In this document: positions 8,274 to 16,918 of the stretch, piece by piece
How the letters are laid out: each line of letters starts with the position of its first letter
How positions within the stretch are numbered: the first letter of the stretch is position 1
NCBI GenBank assembly: GCA_036557785.1
Contig: DATBGZ010000082.1
Span: forward strand, 1 to 64,000
Direction: 5' to 3'
Length of the DNA: 64,000 bases
Source: DATBGZ01 sp036557785
GTDB lineage: Bacteria; Actinomycetota; Actinomycetes; Mycobacteriales; Micromonosporaceae
Program-made: the position numbers and the translations under genes
The notes under the pieces: generated by a model
Told to the model about the DNA's origin: nothing
Databases searched by the model: none
The model's input: only the letters and a program-made list of their open reading frames with translations

Positions 8274-9430
8274 GTTGGCCTGCCTCCCAAGAGGACGGTC
8301 CTGATCAGCGGCACACCCGGCCGGTAGGCGAGGTGCACGTACGAGGGCGCGTCGAGCAGCGCGAGGTCCGCCCGCGCCCCGAGCGCCAGGTGCCCGATAT
8401 CGTCGCGGCGTAGTGCCCGCGCCCCACCCGCGGTCGCCGCCCACAGCGCCTGGGCAGGCGTCATCCGCATCTGGAGTACGGCGAGGGCCACGCACAACGG
8501 CATCGACGTGGTGTAGGAGGAGCCCGGGTTGCAGTCCGTGGCCAGCGCCACCACCACGCCGGCGTCGAGCAGGGGTCGGGCATCGGGAACCGCGGCGCGG
8601 GTGGAGAGCTCGGCGCCCGGCAGTAGCGTCGCGACCGTCGATGAGCCGGCGAGGGCGTCGACGTCCTGTGTGGACAGATGCGTGCAGTGGTCGGCGCTGG
8701 CGGCCCCGACCTCCACCGCGAGCGCGACGCCCGGCCCTGGGCCGAGTTGGTTGGCGTGGACCCGCGGCAGCAGGCCCGCGGCGAGCCCCGCCCGCAGCAC
8801 CGCCCGCGCCCGGTCCACGTCGAACGCGCCCCGGTCGCAGAAGACGTCGACCCAGCGGGCGTGCGGGGCGCAAGCCGCGAGCATGGGGCCGGTGACGAGC
8901 GCGACGTACTCGTCGTCGCGGCCTTCGTACTCGGCGGGGACCACGTGGGCGCCGAGGAAGGTGGTCTCGGCCGTGACCTCCCGGGCCAGGCGCAGCGACC
9001 GTTGCTCGTCGTCGACCGTGAGGCCGTAGCCGCTCTTGACCTCCACGGTCGTCGTACCCTGCCGGCGTGCCTCGGCCACGAGCCGGGCGAGGTTGGCCCG
9101 CAGCGTCGGGTCGTCGGCGGCACGGGTCGCGGCGACCGTGGTACGGATCCCACCGCCGGTGTACGGCAGGCCGCCCATCCGGGCCAGGAACTCGGCGGTC
9201 CGGTCGCCGGCGAAGACCAGGTGGGTGTGGCTGTCGACGAAGCCCGGGATCACCGCGCCGCCCTCGGCATCGAGAGCCTCGTCCGCGGCGGGCGCATCGC
9301 GCGCCGGACCTATCCAGGCGACCCGGCCCGCCTCCGCCACCAGCGCGGCGTCCGGCACGATGCCCAGGGGGGGTCCCCAGGCCGGATCGTTGGTGACCAG
9401 CTCCCCGATGTTCGTGACCAGATAGCTCAC
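8270..9430 (-). CDS. hutI: Imidazolonepropionase
   Basis: The 386-residue amidohydrolase-superfamily enzyme opens imidazolone-5-propionate to N-formimidoyl-L-glutamate, step three of histidine degradation. The metal-binding motif VDSHTHLVFAGDR, followed by the conserved EVKSGYGL block, identifies it. Later blocks include CTHLSTQDVDALA and ALATDCNPGSSYTTSMPLC. The GTG at 9430 overlaps the hutF stop by four bases and the TGA overlaps the hutH start, implying translational coupling. Confidence 0.96.
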   Translation of the reverse strand: MSYLVTNIGELVTNDPAWGPPLGIVPDAALVAEAGRVAWIGPARDAPAADEALDAEGGAVIPGFVDSHTHLVFAGDRTAEFLARMGGLPYTGGGIRTTVAATRAADDPTLRANLARLVAEARRQGTTTVEVKSGYGLTVDDEQRSLRLAREVTAETTFLGAHVVPAEYEGRDDEYVALVTGPMLAACAPHARWVDVFCDRGAFDVDRARAVLRAGLAAGLLPRVHANQLGPGPGVALAVEVGAASADHCTHLSTQDVDALAGSSTVATLLPGAELSTRAAVPDARPLLDAGVVVALATDCNPGSSYTTSMPLCVALAVLQMRMTPAQALWAATAGGARALRRDDIGHLALGARADLALLDAPSYVHLAYRPGVPLIRTVLLGGRPT

Positions 9431-10794
9431 GACCAGACCGCCCGGATCGCCCGGTCCAGCGCACCGGGCACGTCGGCCACGAGCAGGTGCTGTCCATCGT
9501 GGACGATCGCCCTGCCGTCGACGACGACGTCGGTCACGTCAGCCGCCGTCGCGCCGAAGAGCACCGCCGCGGCTGGATCCTCGTACCCGGCGGTCCGTAC
9601 GGTGTCCACGCGTACCGTCACCAGATCCGCGCGGGAGCCGACCGAGAGCGTCCCGGCGTCGCCCCACCCCAGCGCGGCATGGCCCGCGAGCGTGGCCGCG
9701 CCCAGCAGCTCCGCGACGGTGAAGTGGCCCCGCTGCTCGGTTGACAGCCGTTCGTCGAGCTCGACCGCGCGCGCCTCCTCGAGCAGGTCGATCACCGCGT
9801 GACTGTCCGAGCCGAGACACAGCGGCGAGCCCGCGTCGGCGAGTGCCCGGGCCGGACCGATGCCGTCGCCGAGGTCGCGTTCGGTGGTGGGGCACAGGCA
9901 GACGTTCGTGGCATCCTCGCCGCCGAGCCGGGCGATGTCCCCATTGGACAGATGCGTCGCGTGCACCGCCGTGACCCACGGGCCCGCGAGTCCCTGGTCG
10001 ACGAGGTGCTCGGTCGGCGTGCGGCCGAGGGCGGCGAGGCACTGCTCGTTCTCGGCCCGTTGCTCGGAGAGATGGATGTGCGTCGGCGTCCCCTCGTTGC
10101 GATCGGCGAAGGTGGTCAGGCCGTCGGGCACGGCACGCACCGAGTGCGCGGCGGCCCCGATGAGGGCGTGCGGTTCGCGACGCAGCGCGTCATGGCGCTT
10201 GGACCAGCCGTCGACGTCGCCGTCGCCGAAGCGCAGTTGCGGGCCTTCCAGCGGCGCACCCGCCACGGAGGAGGTCAGGTAGAGCGCGTCGAGCAGGGTG
10301 ATCCGGATGCCCGCCTCGGCCGCGGCCGCCATCATCCGGTGCCCCATCTCGTTCGGGTCGGCGTAGTGCAGCCCGCCCGGTGCGTGGTGCAGGTAATGGA
10401 ACTCGCCGACACACGTGACGCCCGCCAGTGCCATCTCGGCGAAGGTCGCGCGTGCCAGCGCATGGTACTGATCTGGGTCGATGCGACCGGCGACCTCGTA
10501 CATGCGCTGCCGCCACGTCCAGAAGCTTCCCCGGCCGAGTTTGGCCGGCGGCGCACCATGCGCGTGGCCCCGGCCGAGTTCCACCTCGGCGCGGCCGCGC
10601 AGGGCTCGGTGGAAGGCGTGCGAGTGCGCGTTCGCGAGGCCCGGCAGGGTCAAGCCCCGCAGGCGTACGGATCCCGGGGGCGCCGGCGCGCCGGCGAGCA
10701 CCGCGGCGATGCGTCCGTTCGCCACGTCGATGCGCACGTCGCGGGCCGTCGCGCCATCCACACAGGCGTACTCGGCGTGGTAGCTGTGGCTCAT
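9427..10794 (-). CDS. hutF: Formimidoylglutamate deiminase
   Basis: This 455-residue amidohydrolase converts N-formimidoyl-L-glutamate to N-formyl-L-glutamate plus ammonia, the branch of histidine degradation that needs a separate deformylase. The metal site is LPGLANAHSHAFHRALRGR, followed by SFWTWRQRMYEVAGRIDP and the helix with HIHLSEQRAENEQC. Late motifs include LCPTTERDLGDGIGPA and LCLGSDSHAVIDLLEEARAVE. The start is read as ATG at 10794, which overlaps the upstream TGA (ATGA); a GTG at 10800 is also possible. Its presence predicts that an N-formylglutamate deformylase is needed, and no classical hutG lies in the window. Confidence 0.94.
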   Translation of the reverse strand: MSHSYHAEYACVDGATARDVRIDVANGRIAAVLAGAPAPPGSVRLRGLTLPGLANAHSHAFHRALRGRAEVELGRGHAHGAPPAKLGRGSFWTWRQRMYEVAGRIDPDQYHALARATFAEMALAGVTCVGEFHYLHHAPGGLHYADPNEMGHRMMAAAAEAGIRITLLDALYLTSSVAGAPLEGPQLRFGDGDVDGWSKRHDALRREPHALIGAAAHSVRAVPDGLTTFADRNEGTPTHIHLSEQRAENEQCLAALGRTPTEHLVDQGLAGPWVTAVHATHLSNGDIARLGGEDATNVCLCPTTERDLGDGIGPARALADAGSPLCLGSDSHAVIDLLEEARAVELDERLSTEQRGHFTVAELLGAATLAGHAALGWGDAGTLSVGSRADLVTVRVDTVRTAGYEDPAAAVLFGATAADVTDVVVDGRAIVHDGQHLLVADVPGALDRAIRAVWS

Positions 10795-12023
10795 CGGCAC
10801 GCGAGGTCTGCCAGGACGCGAGCGAGGCCCTCGACCCCCGCCGCGCAGTCGGCGTCCGTGGCCTGCTCGGCAGGGGAGTGCGATACGCCGCTGGGATTGC
10901 GGACGAAGAGCATCGCGGTCGCGACCGCGGCGCCCGCGAGGACCGCCGCGTCGTGGCCCGCGCCGGTGCCGATGACCGGGACATCGCCACCGAGTGCCGT
11001 GACCAGCCGGTCGCGCAGCTTCTCGTCGAAGCGCACCTCGGGTGAGATCGACTCCGTGGTCGCGCTGACCGTGGTGCCGTCACGAGCGGCACGTCGCGTG
11101 GCGTGCCGTACCACCGTCTCCACCAGATCGTCCAGTGTGGACTGATCGGCGGCCCTCGCGTCGAGCCATGCCGTGACCCGTTCCGGTACGGCGTTGGTGG
11201 CGTTGGGCGCGACGGCGACGCGGCCGACCGTGGCGTTGGCCCCCGCCAGCCGCGCCTGCTTGTTCGCGGCGAGCACGGTGTACGCGCAGGTCACCATGGG
11301 ATCGTGGCGGTCGGGCATGAGCGTGGTGCCCGCGTGGTTGGCCTCACCGGTGAACTCGAGCCGCCATCGCCCGTGTGGCCACGTTCCGCTGCCCACGCCG
11401 AGCGGGAGTGCCTCGCCCCCGGCCCGGTTGCTGAGCAATCGCCCCTGCTCGATATGCAGTTCGACAAAGGCTCCGATCAGGGCGAGCCGCGCCTTGTCCG
11501 GGCCCAGCCGCGACGGGTCGAGGCCGGCCTCGGCCGCGGCCCGGGCCAGTGGGACGCCGTCGCTGTCGACCAGCGCCCGCGCCCGCTCGCCCGTCAGCTC
11601 GCCGGTGAGCAGCCGGGAGCCGAGGCAGGCAACGCCGAAGCGTGCCCCCTCCTCCTCCGCGAAAGCGACGATCCCGATCGGGCGCTCGGGGGTGACACCG
11701 CGCCACCGCAGGACGTCCACGGCGAGCAGCGCCGAGACGATCCCCAGTGGACCGTCGTAGGCGCCGCCGTACGGGACCGAGTCGAGGTGGCTGCCGGTGA
11801 CCACGGCCTCGCCGGCGTGCGGGTCGCCCCACCACGCCCAGAGATTGCCGTTGGCGTCGGTCTCCACGTCCAGCGACCGCTCCCGGGCCTGATCTTGAAA
11901 CCAGTCCCGCAGTGCGAAGTACGGCCGCGACCAGGTGTAGCGAAGGTAACCGCCCGTCGCCGGGTCGCGCCCGATCGGCTGTAGCTGCGACCACAGTGAC
12001 ACGAATCGCTCTACTGTGGACAT
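10791..12023 (-). CDS. M20-family amidohydrolase (allantoate/N-carbamoyl-amino-acid amidohydrolase type) in the hut operon
   Basis: The 410-residue zinc peptidase-like enzyme resembles allantoate amidohydrolases and N-carbamoyl-L-amino-acid hydrolases. Metal-ligand motifs are TGSHLDSVPYGGAYDGPLG, FAEEEGARFG and VELHIEQGRLL, then GEANHAGTTLMPDRHDP in the dimerisation lid and GTGAGHDAAV near the C-terminus. ATG at 12023 lies 5 bp after the hutU stop, and its TGA overlaps the hutF start. By position it sits where an N-formylglutamate deformylase would be needed after HutF. No other allantoin genes are nearby. A role as HutG replacement is an inference from context; the annotated activity by homology would be hydrolysis of a C-N amide. 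Confidence 0.85.
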   Translation of the reverse strand: MSTVERFVSLWSQLQPIGRDPATGGYLRYTWSRPYFALRDWFQDQARERSLDVETDANGNLWAWWGDPHAGEAVVTGSHLDSVPYGGAYDGPLGIVSALLAVDVLRWRGVTPERPIGIVAFAEEEGARFGVACLGSRLLTGELTGERARALVDSDGVPLARAAAEAGLDPSRLGPDKARLALIGAFVELHIEQGRLLSNRAGGEALPLGVGSGTWPHGRWRLEFTGEANHAGTTLMPDRHDPMVTCAYTVLAANKQARLAGANATVGRVAVAPNATNAVPERVTAWLDARAADQSTLDDLVETVVRHATRRAARDGTTVSATTESISPEVRFDEKLRDRLVTALGGDVPVIGTGAGHDAAVLAGAAVATAMLFVRNPSGVSHSPAEQATDADCAAGVEGLARVLADLACR

Positions 12024-12028
12024 TGCCG

Positions 12029-13705
12029 TCACGGTTCGCGCATAGGGATGCGGATGTCGTGCTCGGCCGCGACCCGGTCGGCGGTCTCGTACCCGGCGTC
12101 GACGTGGCGCAGCACGCCGAGGCCCGGATCGTTGGTGAGCACCCGCTCCAGCTTCTGCGCGGCCAGCGCCGTACCGTCGGCGACGCTGACCTGCCCGGCA
12201 TGGATCGACCTGCCGATGCCGACGCCACCACCGTGGTGGATGGAGACCCACGACGCCCCGCTCGCGGTGTTCACCAGCGCGTTGAGCAGCGGCCAGTCCG
12301 CGATGGCGTCGGAGCCGTCGCGCATCGCCTCGGTCTCCCGGTACGGGGAGGCGACCGAGCCGCAGTCGAGGTGGTCGCGCCCGATGACGATCGGTGCGGA
12401 CACCTCGCCCGAGGCCACCATCTCGTTGAACCTCAGCCCGGCCCGCTCGCGCTCTCCGTACCCGAGCCAGCAGATGCGGGCCGGCAGTCCCTGGAACGCC
12501 ACCCGCTCGCCGGCGAGGCGAATCCAGCGGGTCAGCGACTCGTTGTCGCCGAAGAGGTCCAGGACCGCCCGATCGGTCGCCGCGATGTCGGCGGGATCGC
12601 CGGACAGCGCGGCCCAGCGGAACGGGCCCTTGCCCTCGCAGAACAGCGGCCGGATGTACGCCGGGACGAAGCCGGGGAACGCGAATGCCCGGTCGTATCC
12701 GCCGAGCTTCGCCTCGCCCCGGATCGAGTTGCCGTAGTCGAAGACCTCCGCGCCGGCGTCGAGAAAGCCCACCATCGCCTCGACGTGTCGCGCCATCGAG
12801 GCCCGCGCCCGCTGCGTGTACTCGTCGGGCTTGGCCGCGGCGTAGTCGCGCGCGTCCGCAATGGACACTGCCTCGGGCACGTACGAGAGCGGGTCGTGCG
12901 CCGAGGTCTGGTCCGTCACGATGTCCACCTCGACGCCACGCCGGAGCAGCTCGGGTAGCACGGTCGCGGCGTTACCCACCACGCCCACAGACAACGCCCG
13001 GCGCTGCTGTTTCGCGCGTACGGCCAGCTCCACAGCCTCGTCGAGGTCCGCCGCGACCTCATCGAGATAGCGGGTCGCCAGGCGCCGGGCCAGCCGGGTC
13101 GCATCGACATCGACGATGAGGCATGCACCGCCGTTCATGGTCACCGCGAGGGGTTGCGCTCCGCCCATGCCGCCACACCCGGCGGTCAGGGTCAGCGTGC
13201 CGGCCAGCGTGCCGCCGAACCGCTTCGTGGCCACGGCGGCGAAGGTCTCGTACGTCCCCTGCAGGATGCCCTGCGTGCCGATGTAGATCCACGAGCCCGC
13301 AGTCATCTGGCCGTACATGGTCAGGCCGAGAGCCTCCAGCCGGCGGAACTCGGGCCAGGTGGCCCATTCCCCGACGAGGTTTGCGTTGGCGATGAGGACT
13401 CGCGGCGCCCACTCGTGGGTACGGACGACCCCGACCGGTCGGCCGGACTGGACGAGCATCGTCTCGTCGTCACGCAGGGTGGTCAGCGTCCGGATCAGGG
13501 CGTCGTACGACGGCCAGTCTCGGGCCGCCTTCCCGGTTCCCCCGTAGACCACGAGCTCGGCCGGGCGTTCCGCCACCTGCGGGTCGAGGTTGTTCATCAG
13601 CATGCGCAGGGCGGCCTCCTGGGGCCACCCGCGGGCCGTCAGGGTGCTGCCCCTCGGGGCGCGGACTTCGCGCGGCTCGCGCGACGAAGCATCAGGTCCT
13701 GCCAC
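12029..13705 (-). CDS. hutU: Urocanate hydratase
   Basis: This 558-residue NAD-dependent enzyme hydrates urocanate to imidazolonepropionate, step two of histidine degradation. The family signature is plain: RMLMNNLDPQVAERP, LVVYGGTGKAARDW, LTMYGQMTAGSWIYIG and the NAD-site segment TLTAGCGGMGGAQPLAVTM. The C-terminal block GVGIGRSIHAGQVSVADG is intact. GTG at 13705 was chosen because AAAGGAG lies 7 nt upstream and the protein then has normal family length. It heads the hut operon, so the promoter should lie between 13706 and 13881. Confidence 0.97.
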   Translation of the reverse strand: MAGPDASSREPREVRAPRGSTLTARGWPQEAALRMLMNNLDPQVAERPAELVVYGGTGKAARDWPSYDALIRTLTTLRDDETMLVQSGRPVGVVRTHEWAPRVLIANANLVGEWATWPEFRRLEALGLTMYGQMTAGSWIYIGTQGILQGTYETFAAVATKRFGGTLAGTLTLTAGCGGMGGAQPLAVTMNGGACLIVDVDATRLARRLATRYLDEVAADLDEAVELAVRAKQQRRALSVGVVGNAATVLPELLRRGVEVDIVTDQTSAHDPLSYVPEAVSIADARDYAAAKPDEYTQRARASMARHVEAMVGFLDAGAEVFDYGNSIRGEAKLGGYDRAFAFPGFVPAYIRPLFCEGKGPFRWAALSGDPADIAATDRAVLDLFGDNESLTRWIRLAGERVAFQGLPARICWLGYGERERAGLRFNEMVASGEVSAPIVIGRDHLDCGSVASPYRETEAMRDGSDAIADWPLLNALVNTASGASWVSIHHGGGVGIGRSIHAGQVSVADGTALAAQKLERVLTNDPGLGVLRHVDAGYETADRVAAEHDIRIPMREP

Positions 13706-13726
13706 CGGCTGTCTCCTTTGACCGCC

Positions 13727-13740
13727 CTGCCTGCGGGCAG
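13727..13740. promoter_or_regulatory. Small hairpin in the hut operon leader
   Basis: CTGCC-TGCG-GGCAG forms a 5-bp stem with a 4-base loop, directly upstream of the hutU Shine-Dalgarno sequence. It may be an operator half-site pair or simply a local GC palindrome. No Hut regulator gene is present in the window. Confidence 0.25.
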
Positions 13741-13881
13741 CGTATCGCGTGACTGTGCGTGAGGTGGCGCCGGCGTGGGCTCCCACGATCGGGCCCGGGG
13801 GGCCGGTACTGTCGTGATCCAGACGGTATGGTGATCGGGGGTTAGCGACGGGGGAGGCAACAGTGGGGGCCGGGTGGCGAC

Positions 13882-14292
13882 GTGACGATCGATGAGCTGC
13901 AGTTCGGCTGGGTCGGGTGGACCGACCTGGACCGATCGCCTCGCATACTCGACCTGTCGTGGGGCCGGATGGACGTCGAGGGCCTCGGTGTCGGTAAGGA
14001 CTTCAAGCTCTTCCCTGGCGGTGGGCGGCTGTGGGACTGGAGCCTGTCGGGCACACAGCACGAGCCGGGCATCCTGCGTCGCGACGTCGACGAGCTGCTC
14101 AACAACGGCGCCACCGTGGTCGTGCTCTCCCAAGGGATGGAGCAGTTGCTGCAGGTTCCCCGGTCGACCATCGAGTACCTCGAGGAGCGCGGCATCGTGG
14201 TGCACGTGGCACCGACCCGGGAAGCCGCGCGGCTCTACAACGAACTCGCCACCGGCGAAACGGTCGGCGGTCTGTTCCACTCCACCTGCTGA
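13882..14292 (+). CDS. Mth938-like domain protein
   Basis: The 136-residue protein matches the small Mth938-like (DUF498/AAMDC-type) fold. Landmarks are the opening ELQFGWVGW, the central GGRLWDWSLSGTQHEPGI, and the segment VVVLSQGMEQLLQVPRSTIEYLEERGI, which resembles the Rossmann-like beta-alpha unit of that family. No catalytic role is established for such proteins in bacteria. The gene is 12 bp upstream of the kinase at 14305 and probably co-transcribed with it; it is divergent from hutU. Confidence 0.75.
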   Translation: MTIDELQFGWVGWTDLDRSPRILDLSWGRMDVEGLGVGKDFKLFPGGGRLWDWSLSGTQHEPGILRRDVDELLNNGATVVVLSQGMEQLLQVPRSTIEYLEERGIVVHVAPTREAARLYNELATGETVGGLFHSTC

Positions 14293-14304
14293 CCTTCCTC
14301 CATT

Positions 14305-15237
14305 GTGGAACTGCCCGCCGAGCTGACCCGCAACGCGGTTGCCGCGTGGGGTGAGGACGGGCGGGCCTTCATCGAGCGGCTGCCCGAGCAGGTCGCGACG
14401 CTGGTGCGGGAGTGGTCGCTGACGCTGGCGCAGCCGTACCCCATGAGCTTCCACTGGGTCTGCGCGGTGCGGCTCCCCGACGGCGGGCCGGCGGTGCTCA
14501 AGCTCGGTCCGCCCGGCTCGCCGCATCTGCGCCAGCAGGCGGCGACCCTCCGGCACTTCGACGGGCGGGGCGCGGTCCGGCTGCTCGCCCATGATGTCGC
14601 GCGCGGGGCACTGCTGTTGGAACGCGCGGTGCCCGGAACGCCGGTCAGCGCCGTGCCGCCGGAGCTCGACGTCGTCGCGACCGCGGCGATCATCACCGTG
14701 GTCCGACGGCTGCACCGTCCGCCCGGCGACCGGGGCGAGCTGCCGGACCTGCTGCAGAACCGCCGCCAGTCCTTTGTGGACCATTTGGCGTGCCATCCGG
14801 GCGACGATCCGTTCCCCCGCCGCCTCGTCACGCGGGCCCTCGGGCTGTTGCAGGAGCTGTGCGCCAGTGCGAGCCAGGAGGTGGTGGTGCACGGGGACCT
14901 GCATCACGACAACGTGCTGCGCTCGTCCTCGTCGCGCTCGGGCGCGGAGCCCGACCCGTGGCTGGCCATCGACCCGCACGGCGTCGTGGGCGATCCCGGC
15001 GCCGACGTCGGGGCGATGCTCTACAACCCCGCCCTCGCGCGGCGCGATCCCGCGCTGGTCCGGCTCGTCCCCGCACGCATCGAGCAGCTCGCGGACGGGT
15101 TGGCGCTGCCCCTGCAGCGGGTGATCGCGTGGGGTTTCGTCGAGGCCGTTGTCTCGGAGGTCTGGACCGCCGAGGAGCGCGGGCCGCTCACCCGAGCGCT
15201 CGACGTGGCCCTCGCCCTCGAACCCCAGCTGAGTTAG
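14305..15237 (+). CDS. Aminoglycoside 6-phosphotransferase-type kinase (APH(6)/hydroxyurea kinase family)
   Basis: The 310-residue small-molecule kinase has the protein-kinase-like APH fold. The nucleotide-binding lysine is in PAVLKLGPPGS, the catalytic loop is VVVHGDLHHDNVL (about residue 195), and the metal aspartate is in WLAIDPHGVVGDPGADVG. The N-terminus (MSFHWVCAVRLPDG, LRQQAATLRHFDGRGAVRLL) is typical of streptomycin 6-kinase-like proteins. Many family members in soil actinobacteria have unknown substrates, so resistance to streptomycin cannot be claimed. The stop overlaps the convergent gene by 4 bp. Confidence 0.85.
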   Translation: MELPAELTRNAVAAWGEDGRAFIERLPEQVATLVREWSLTLAQPYPMSFHWVCAVRLPDGGPAVLKLGPPGSPHLRQQAATLRHFDGRGAVRLLAHDVARGALLLERAVPGTPVSAVPPELDVVATAAIITVVRRLHRPPGDRGELPDLLQNRRQSFVDHLACHPGDDPFPRRLVTRALGLLQELCASASQEVVVHGDLHHDNVLRSSSSRSGAEPDPWLAIDPHGVVGDPGADVGAMLYNPALARRDPALVRLVPARIEQLADGLALPLQRVIAWGFVEAVVSEVWTAEERGPLTRALDVALALEPQLS

Positions 15238-15671
15238 TCGGTGCGTTCCAGCACGAGCAGCGGGATGCGCCGAGTCGTCCGTTTCTGGTACTCGGCGTAG
15301 TCGGGGAACGCCGCCACGGCGCGCTCCCACCACTGTTCGCGCTCGGCGCCGTCGGGCTCGCGCGCGAGGTAGGTGTGGACCTCCCGCCCGTCCTGCAGCG
15401 TGATGGCCGGGTCGGCCTTGAGGTTGAAATACCACGACGGATGCGTCGGCGCGCCGCCCTGCGAGGCCACCACCGCGTAGACGCCGTCGTGCTCGACGCG
15501 CATGACCGGCACCTTGCGCACTTTGCCACTGACCGCACCACGCATCGTCATCAGGACCACAGGCATGCCCCGGATGTTCGCCGCGTCGGTCGTGCCCGCG
15601 TCGGTGATCGTGGACACGTGGTTGCGGACCCACTCCTGCCTGCTGGGTGCGTACTCTCCCTCAATCGCCAT
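15234..15671 (-). CDS. Deazaflavin (F420)-dependent nitroreductase-family protein (Ddn-like)
   Basis: The 145-residue split-beta-barrel protein is of the actinobacterial Ddn family, which uses coenzyme F420H2 to reduce quinones and other acceptors. Diagnostic are EWVRNHVSTITDAGTTDAA, PVVLMTMRGAVSGKVRKVPVMRVEHDG, YAVVASQGGAPTHPSWYFNL and the C-terminal RTTRRIPLLVLER. ATG at 15671 gives the usual length; an upstream in-frame start at 15692 is possible. It implies that the host makes F420. Substrate is unknown. Confidence 0.88.
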   Translation of the reverse strand: MAIEGEYAPSRQEWVRNHVSTITDAGTTDAANIRGMPVVLMTMRGAVSGKVRKVPVMRVEHDGVYAVVASQGGAPTHPSWYFNLKADPAITLQDGREVHTYLAREPDGAEREQWWERAVAAFPDYAEYQKRTTRRIPLLVLERTD

Positions 15672-15710
15672 ACCCGAACCATATCGGCGCAACCGGGCCT
15701 ACGCAGAAGC

Positions 15711-16199
15711 TCAGCGATGGGGCGGTGGACCGAGCAACTCGATGGCGTGACGGGCGGCGGCGTGGCCGAGCAGTGCGGGGTCGATCGGGCCCGGCTCGGG
15801 CAGCCCGGGACCCCGAGCGGATTCACCGACCTGCGCCGCGAACTGCTCGAACCCGGATGGGGTCGTGATCTGCAGGGTCCGTAGCGGCTCGTCCTCGGCG
15901 ACGAGGAAGGTGTGCGGCAGCCCCACCGGCAGCAGCACGAAGTCACCGGGTCCCGCCGTGAACTCCACGCCGTCGCAGCGGAATTCGACGCGGCCGGAGA
16001 GGACGTAGAAGAGCTCGTCCTCGTCGAGATGGCGATGCAGCGGCGGCGCGAAGCCCGGCGGGTTGACGAACTCGACGACCGTCAGCCGGCCCCGCGTCTG
16101 GGCGCCGGTCGCCTTGACCGTCACCAGGCTGCCGAGGAACCACAGCGCCTCACCCTCGCCCTCGTGGAGCACGTACGGCCGTGTCGGTGCCTCGTTCAT
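15711..16199 (-). CDS. Cupin-domain protein
   Basis: The 162-residue single-domain cupin has both metal motifs: FAPPLHRHLDEDELFYVLSG (G-x5-HxH-x-E-type motif 1) and GDFVLLPVGLPHTFLV (motif 2). It resembles small quercetin-dioxygenase-like cupins, which bind a divalent metal. GAGGT lies 5-6 nt before the ATG. It is divergent from a TetR regulator 58 bp away, so it is the likely target of that repressor. No substrate can be inferred. Confidence 0.85.
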   Translation of the reverse strand: MNEAPTRPYVLHEGEGEALWFLGSLVTVKATGAQTRGRLTVVEFVNPPGFAPPLHRHLDEDELFYVLSGRVEFRCDGVEFTAGPGDFVLLPVGLPHTFLVAEDEPLRTLQITTPSGFEQFAAQVGESARGPGLPEPGPIDPALLGHAAARHAIELLGPPPHR

Positions 16200-16242
16200 G
16201 CCGACCTCAATTCGCCTGACTCGGGTCTAGTGAATAAGTGGC

Positions 16243-16248
16243 TAGTAT
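16243..16248 (+). promoter_or_regulatory. Candidate -10 element of a leaderless TetR transcript
   Basis: TAGTAT lies 9 nt before the ATG at 16258, so transcription would start at or next to the start codon. No Shine-Dalgarno sequence is present between them, consistent with a leaderless mRNA as is common in actinobacteria. The -35 region is weak. Confidence 0.4.
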
Positions 16249-16257
16249 GGCAGAACC

Positions 16258-16911
16258 ATGAGTGATGTCAACGGCCCGCCGCGGCGGCGCTACCAGTCGG
16301 CCGTACGCGAGGAGGGTGCCCGGCGCACCCGGGGCGCGATCGTGGCAGCGGCCCGCGACCTGTTCGTCGAGCGCGGATACGCGTCCACGTCACTCGCCGA
16401 CGTGGCTGCCGTCGCCGGCGTCGCGCGACCCACCGTCTTCGCCGCGTTCGGCTCCAAGGCGGCGCTGCTCAAGCAGGTGCTCGACGACGCGCTCGCCGGC
16501 GACGACGAACCGGTCCCGGTGGCCCGGCGGCCGTGGTTCCGCCCGGTTTGGAACGCGACCACCTCGGCGGCCGTGCTCGACGCCTACGCCGACGTGTGCC
16601 TCGTCATCGCCCGTCGGGCGGCCAGGCTCTTCGAGGTGGTGCACCGAGCGGCCGACGAGGCCCCGGACGTGGCGGGGCTCTGGCGCACCCTGGAGAGCAA
16701 CCGTCGCGCCGGCGCCCGCATGGTCGTCGAGCAGGCCCGCAAGCTTGGCGGCCTGAGCCCGGGGCTCTCCGGCGAGCGCGCCGTCGATGTCTTGTCGCTG
16801 TACAACGACCCGACCGTGTACGCCGCCCTCGTCCTGGACCGCGGCTGGGCCGAGACGTCGTTTCGCCGCTGGCTGGCCCAGACCATGCGCCGGGCACTGC
16901 TGAGCGACTGA
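16258..16911 (+). CDS. TetR/AcrR-family transcriptional regulator
   Basis: The 217-residue regulator has an N-terminal helix-turn-helix: TRGAIVAAARDLFVERGYASTSLADVAAVAGVARPTVFAAFGSKAALLKQVL, around residues 22-73, the classic TetR layout. The ligand-binding C-terminal domain is unassigned. It is divergent from the cupin gene with a 58-bp spacer and probably represses that gene and itself. The start appears leaderless. It converges with the Erm-like gene, separated by 7 bp. Confidence 0.93.
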   Translation: MSDVNGPPRRRYQSAVREEGARRTRGAIVAAARDLFVERGYASTSLADVAAVAGVARPTVFAAFGSKAALLKQVLDDALAGDDEPVPVARRPWFRPVWNATTSAAVLDAYADVCLVIARRAARLFEVVHRAADEAPDVAGLWRTLESNRRAGARMVVEQARKLGGLSPGLSGERAVDVLSLYNDPTVYAALVLDRGWAETSFRRWLAQTMRRALLSD

Positions 16912-16918
16912 CACACTC

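Noticed and set aside
6726..9497. A 923-codon open frame on the minus strand running through hutH and part of hutI
   Set aside because: The upstream part translates to arginine/glycine-rich low-complexity sequence in the wrong frame of hutI; only the last 515 codons (hutH) have family motifs and a ribosome site.
14305..15237. Calling the APH(6)-type kinase a streptomycin-resistance gene
   Set aside because: The family includes many kinases of unknown substrate and no antibiotic biosynthesis genes are nearby; family-level naming is all the sequence supports.
13639..15633. A 664-codon minus-strand open frame opposite the Mth938-like and APH(6)-type genes
   Set aside because: Composition typical of antisense frames in high-GC DNA; the plus-strand genes carry clear family motifs. 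The same applies to long plus-strand frames at 17120-19387 and 18618-21308 opposite the dynamin-like genes.
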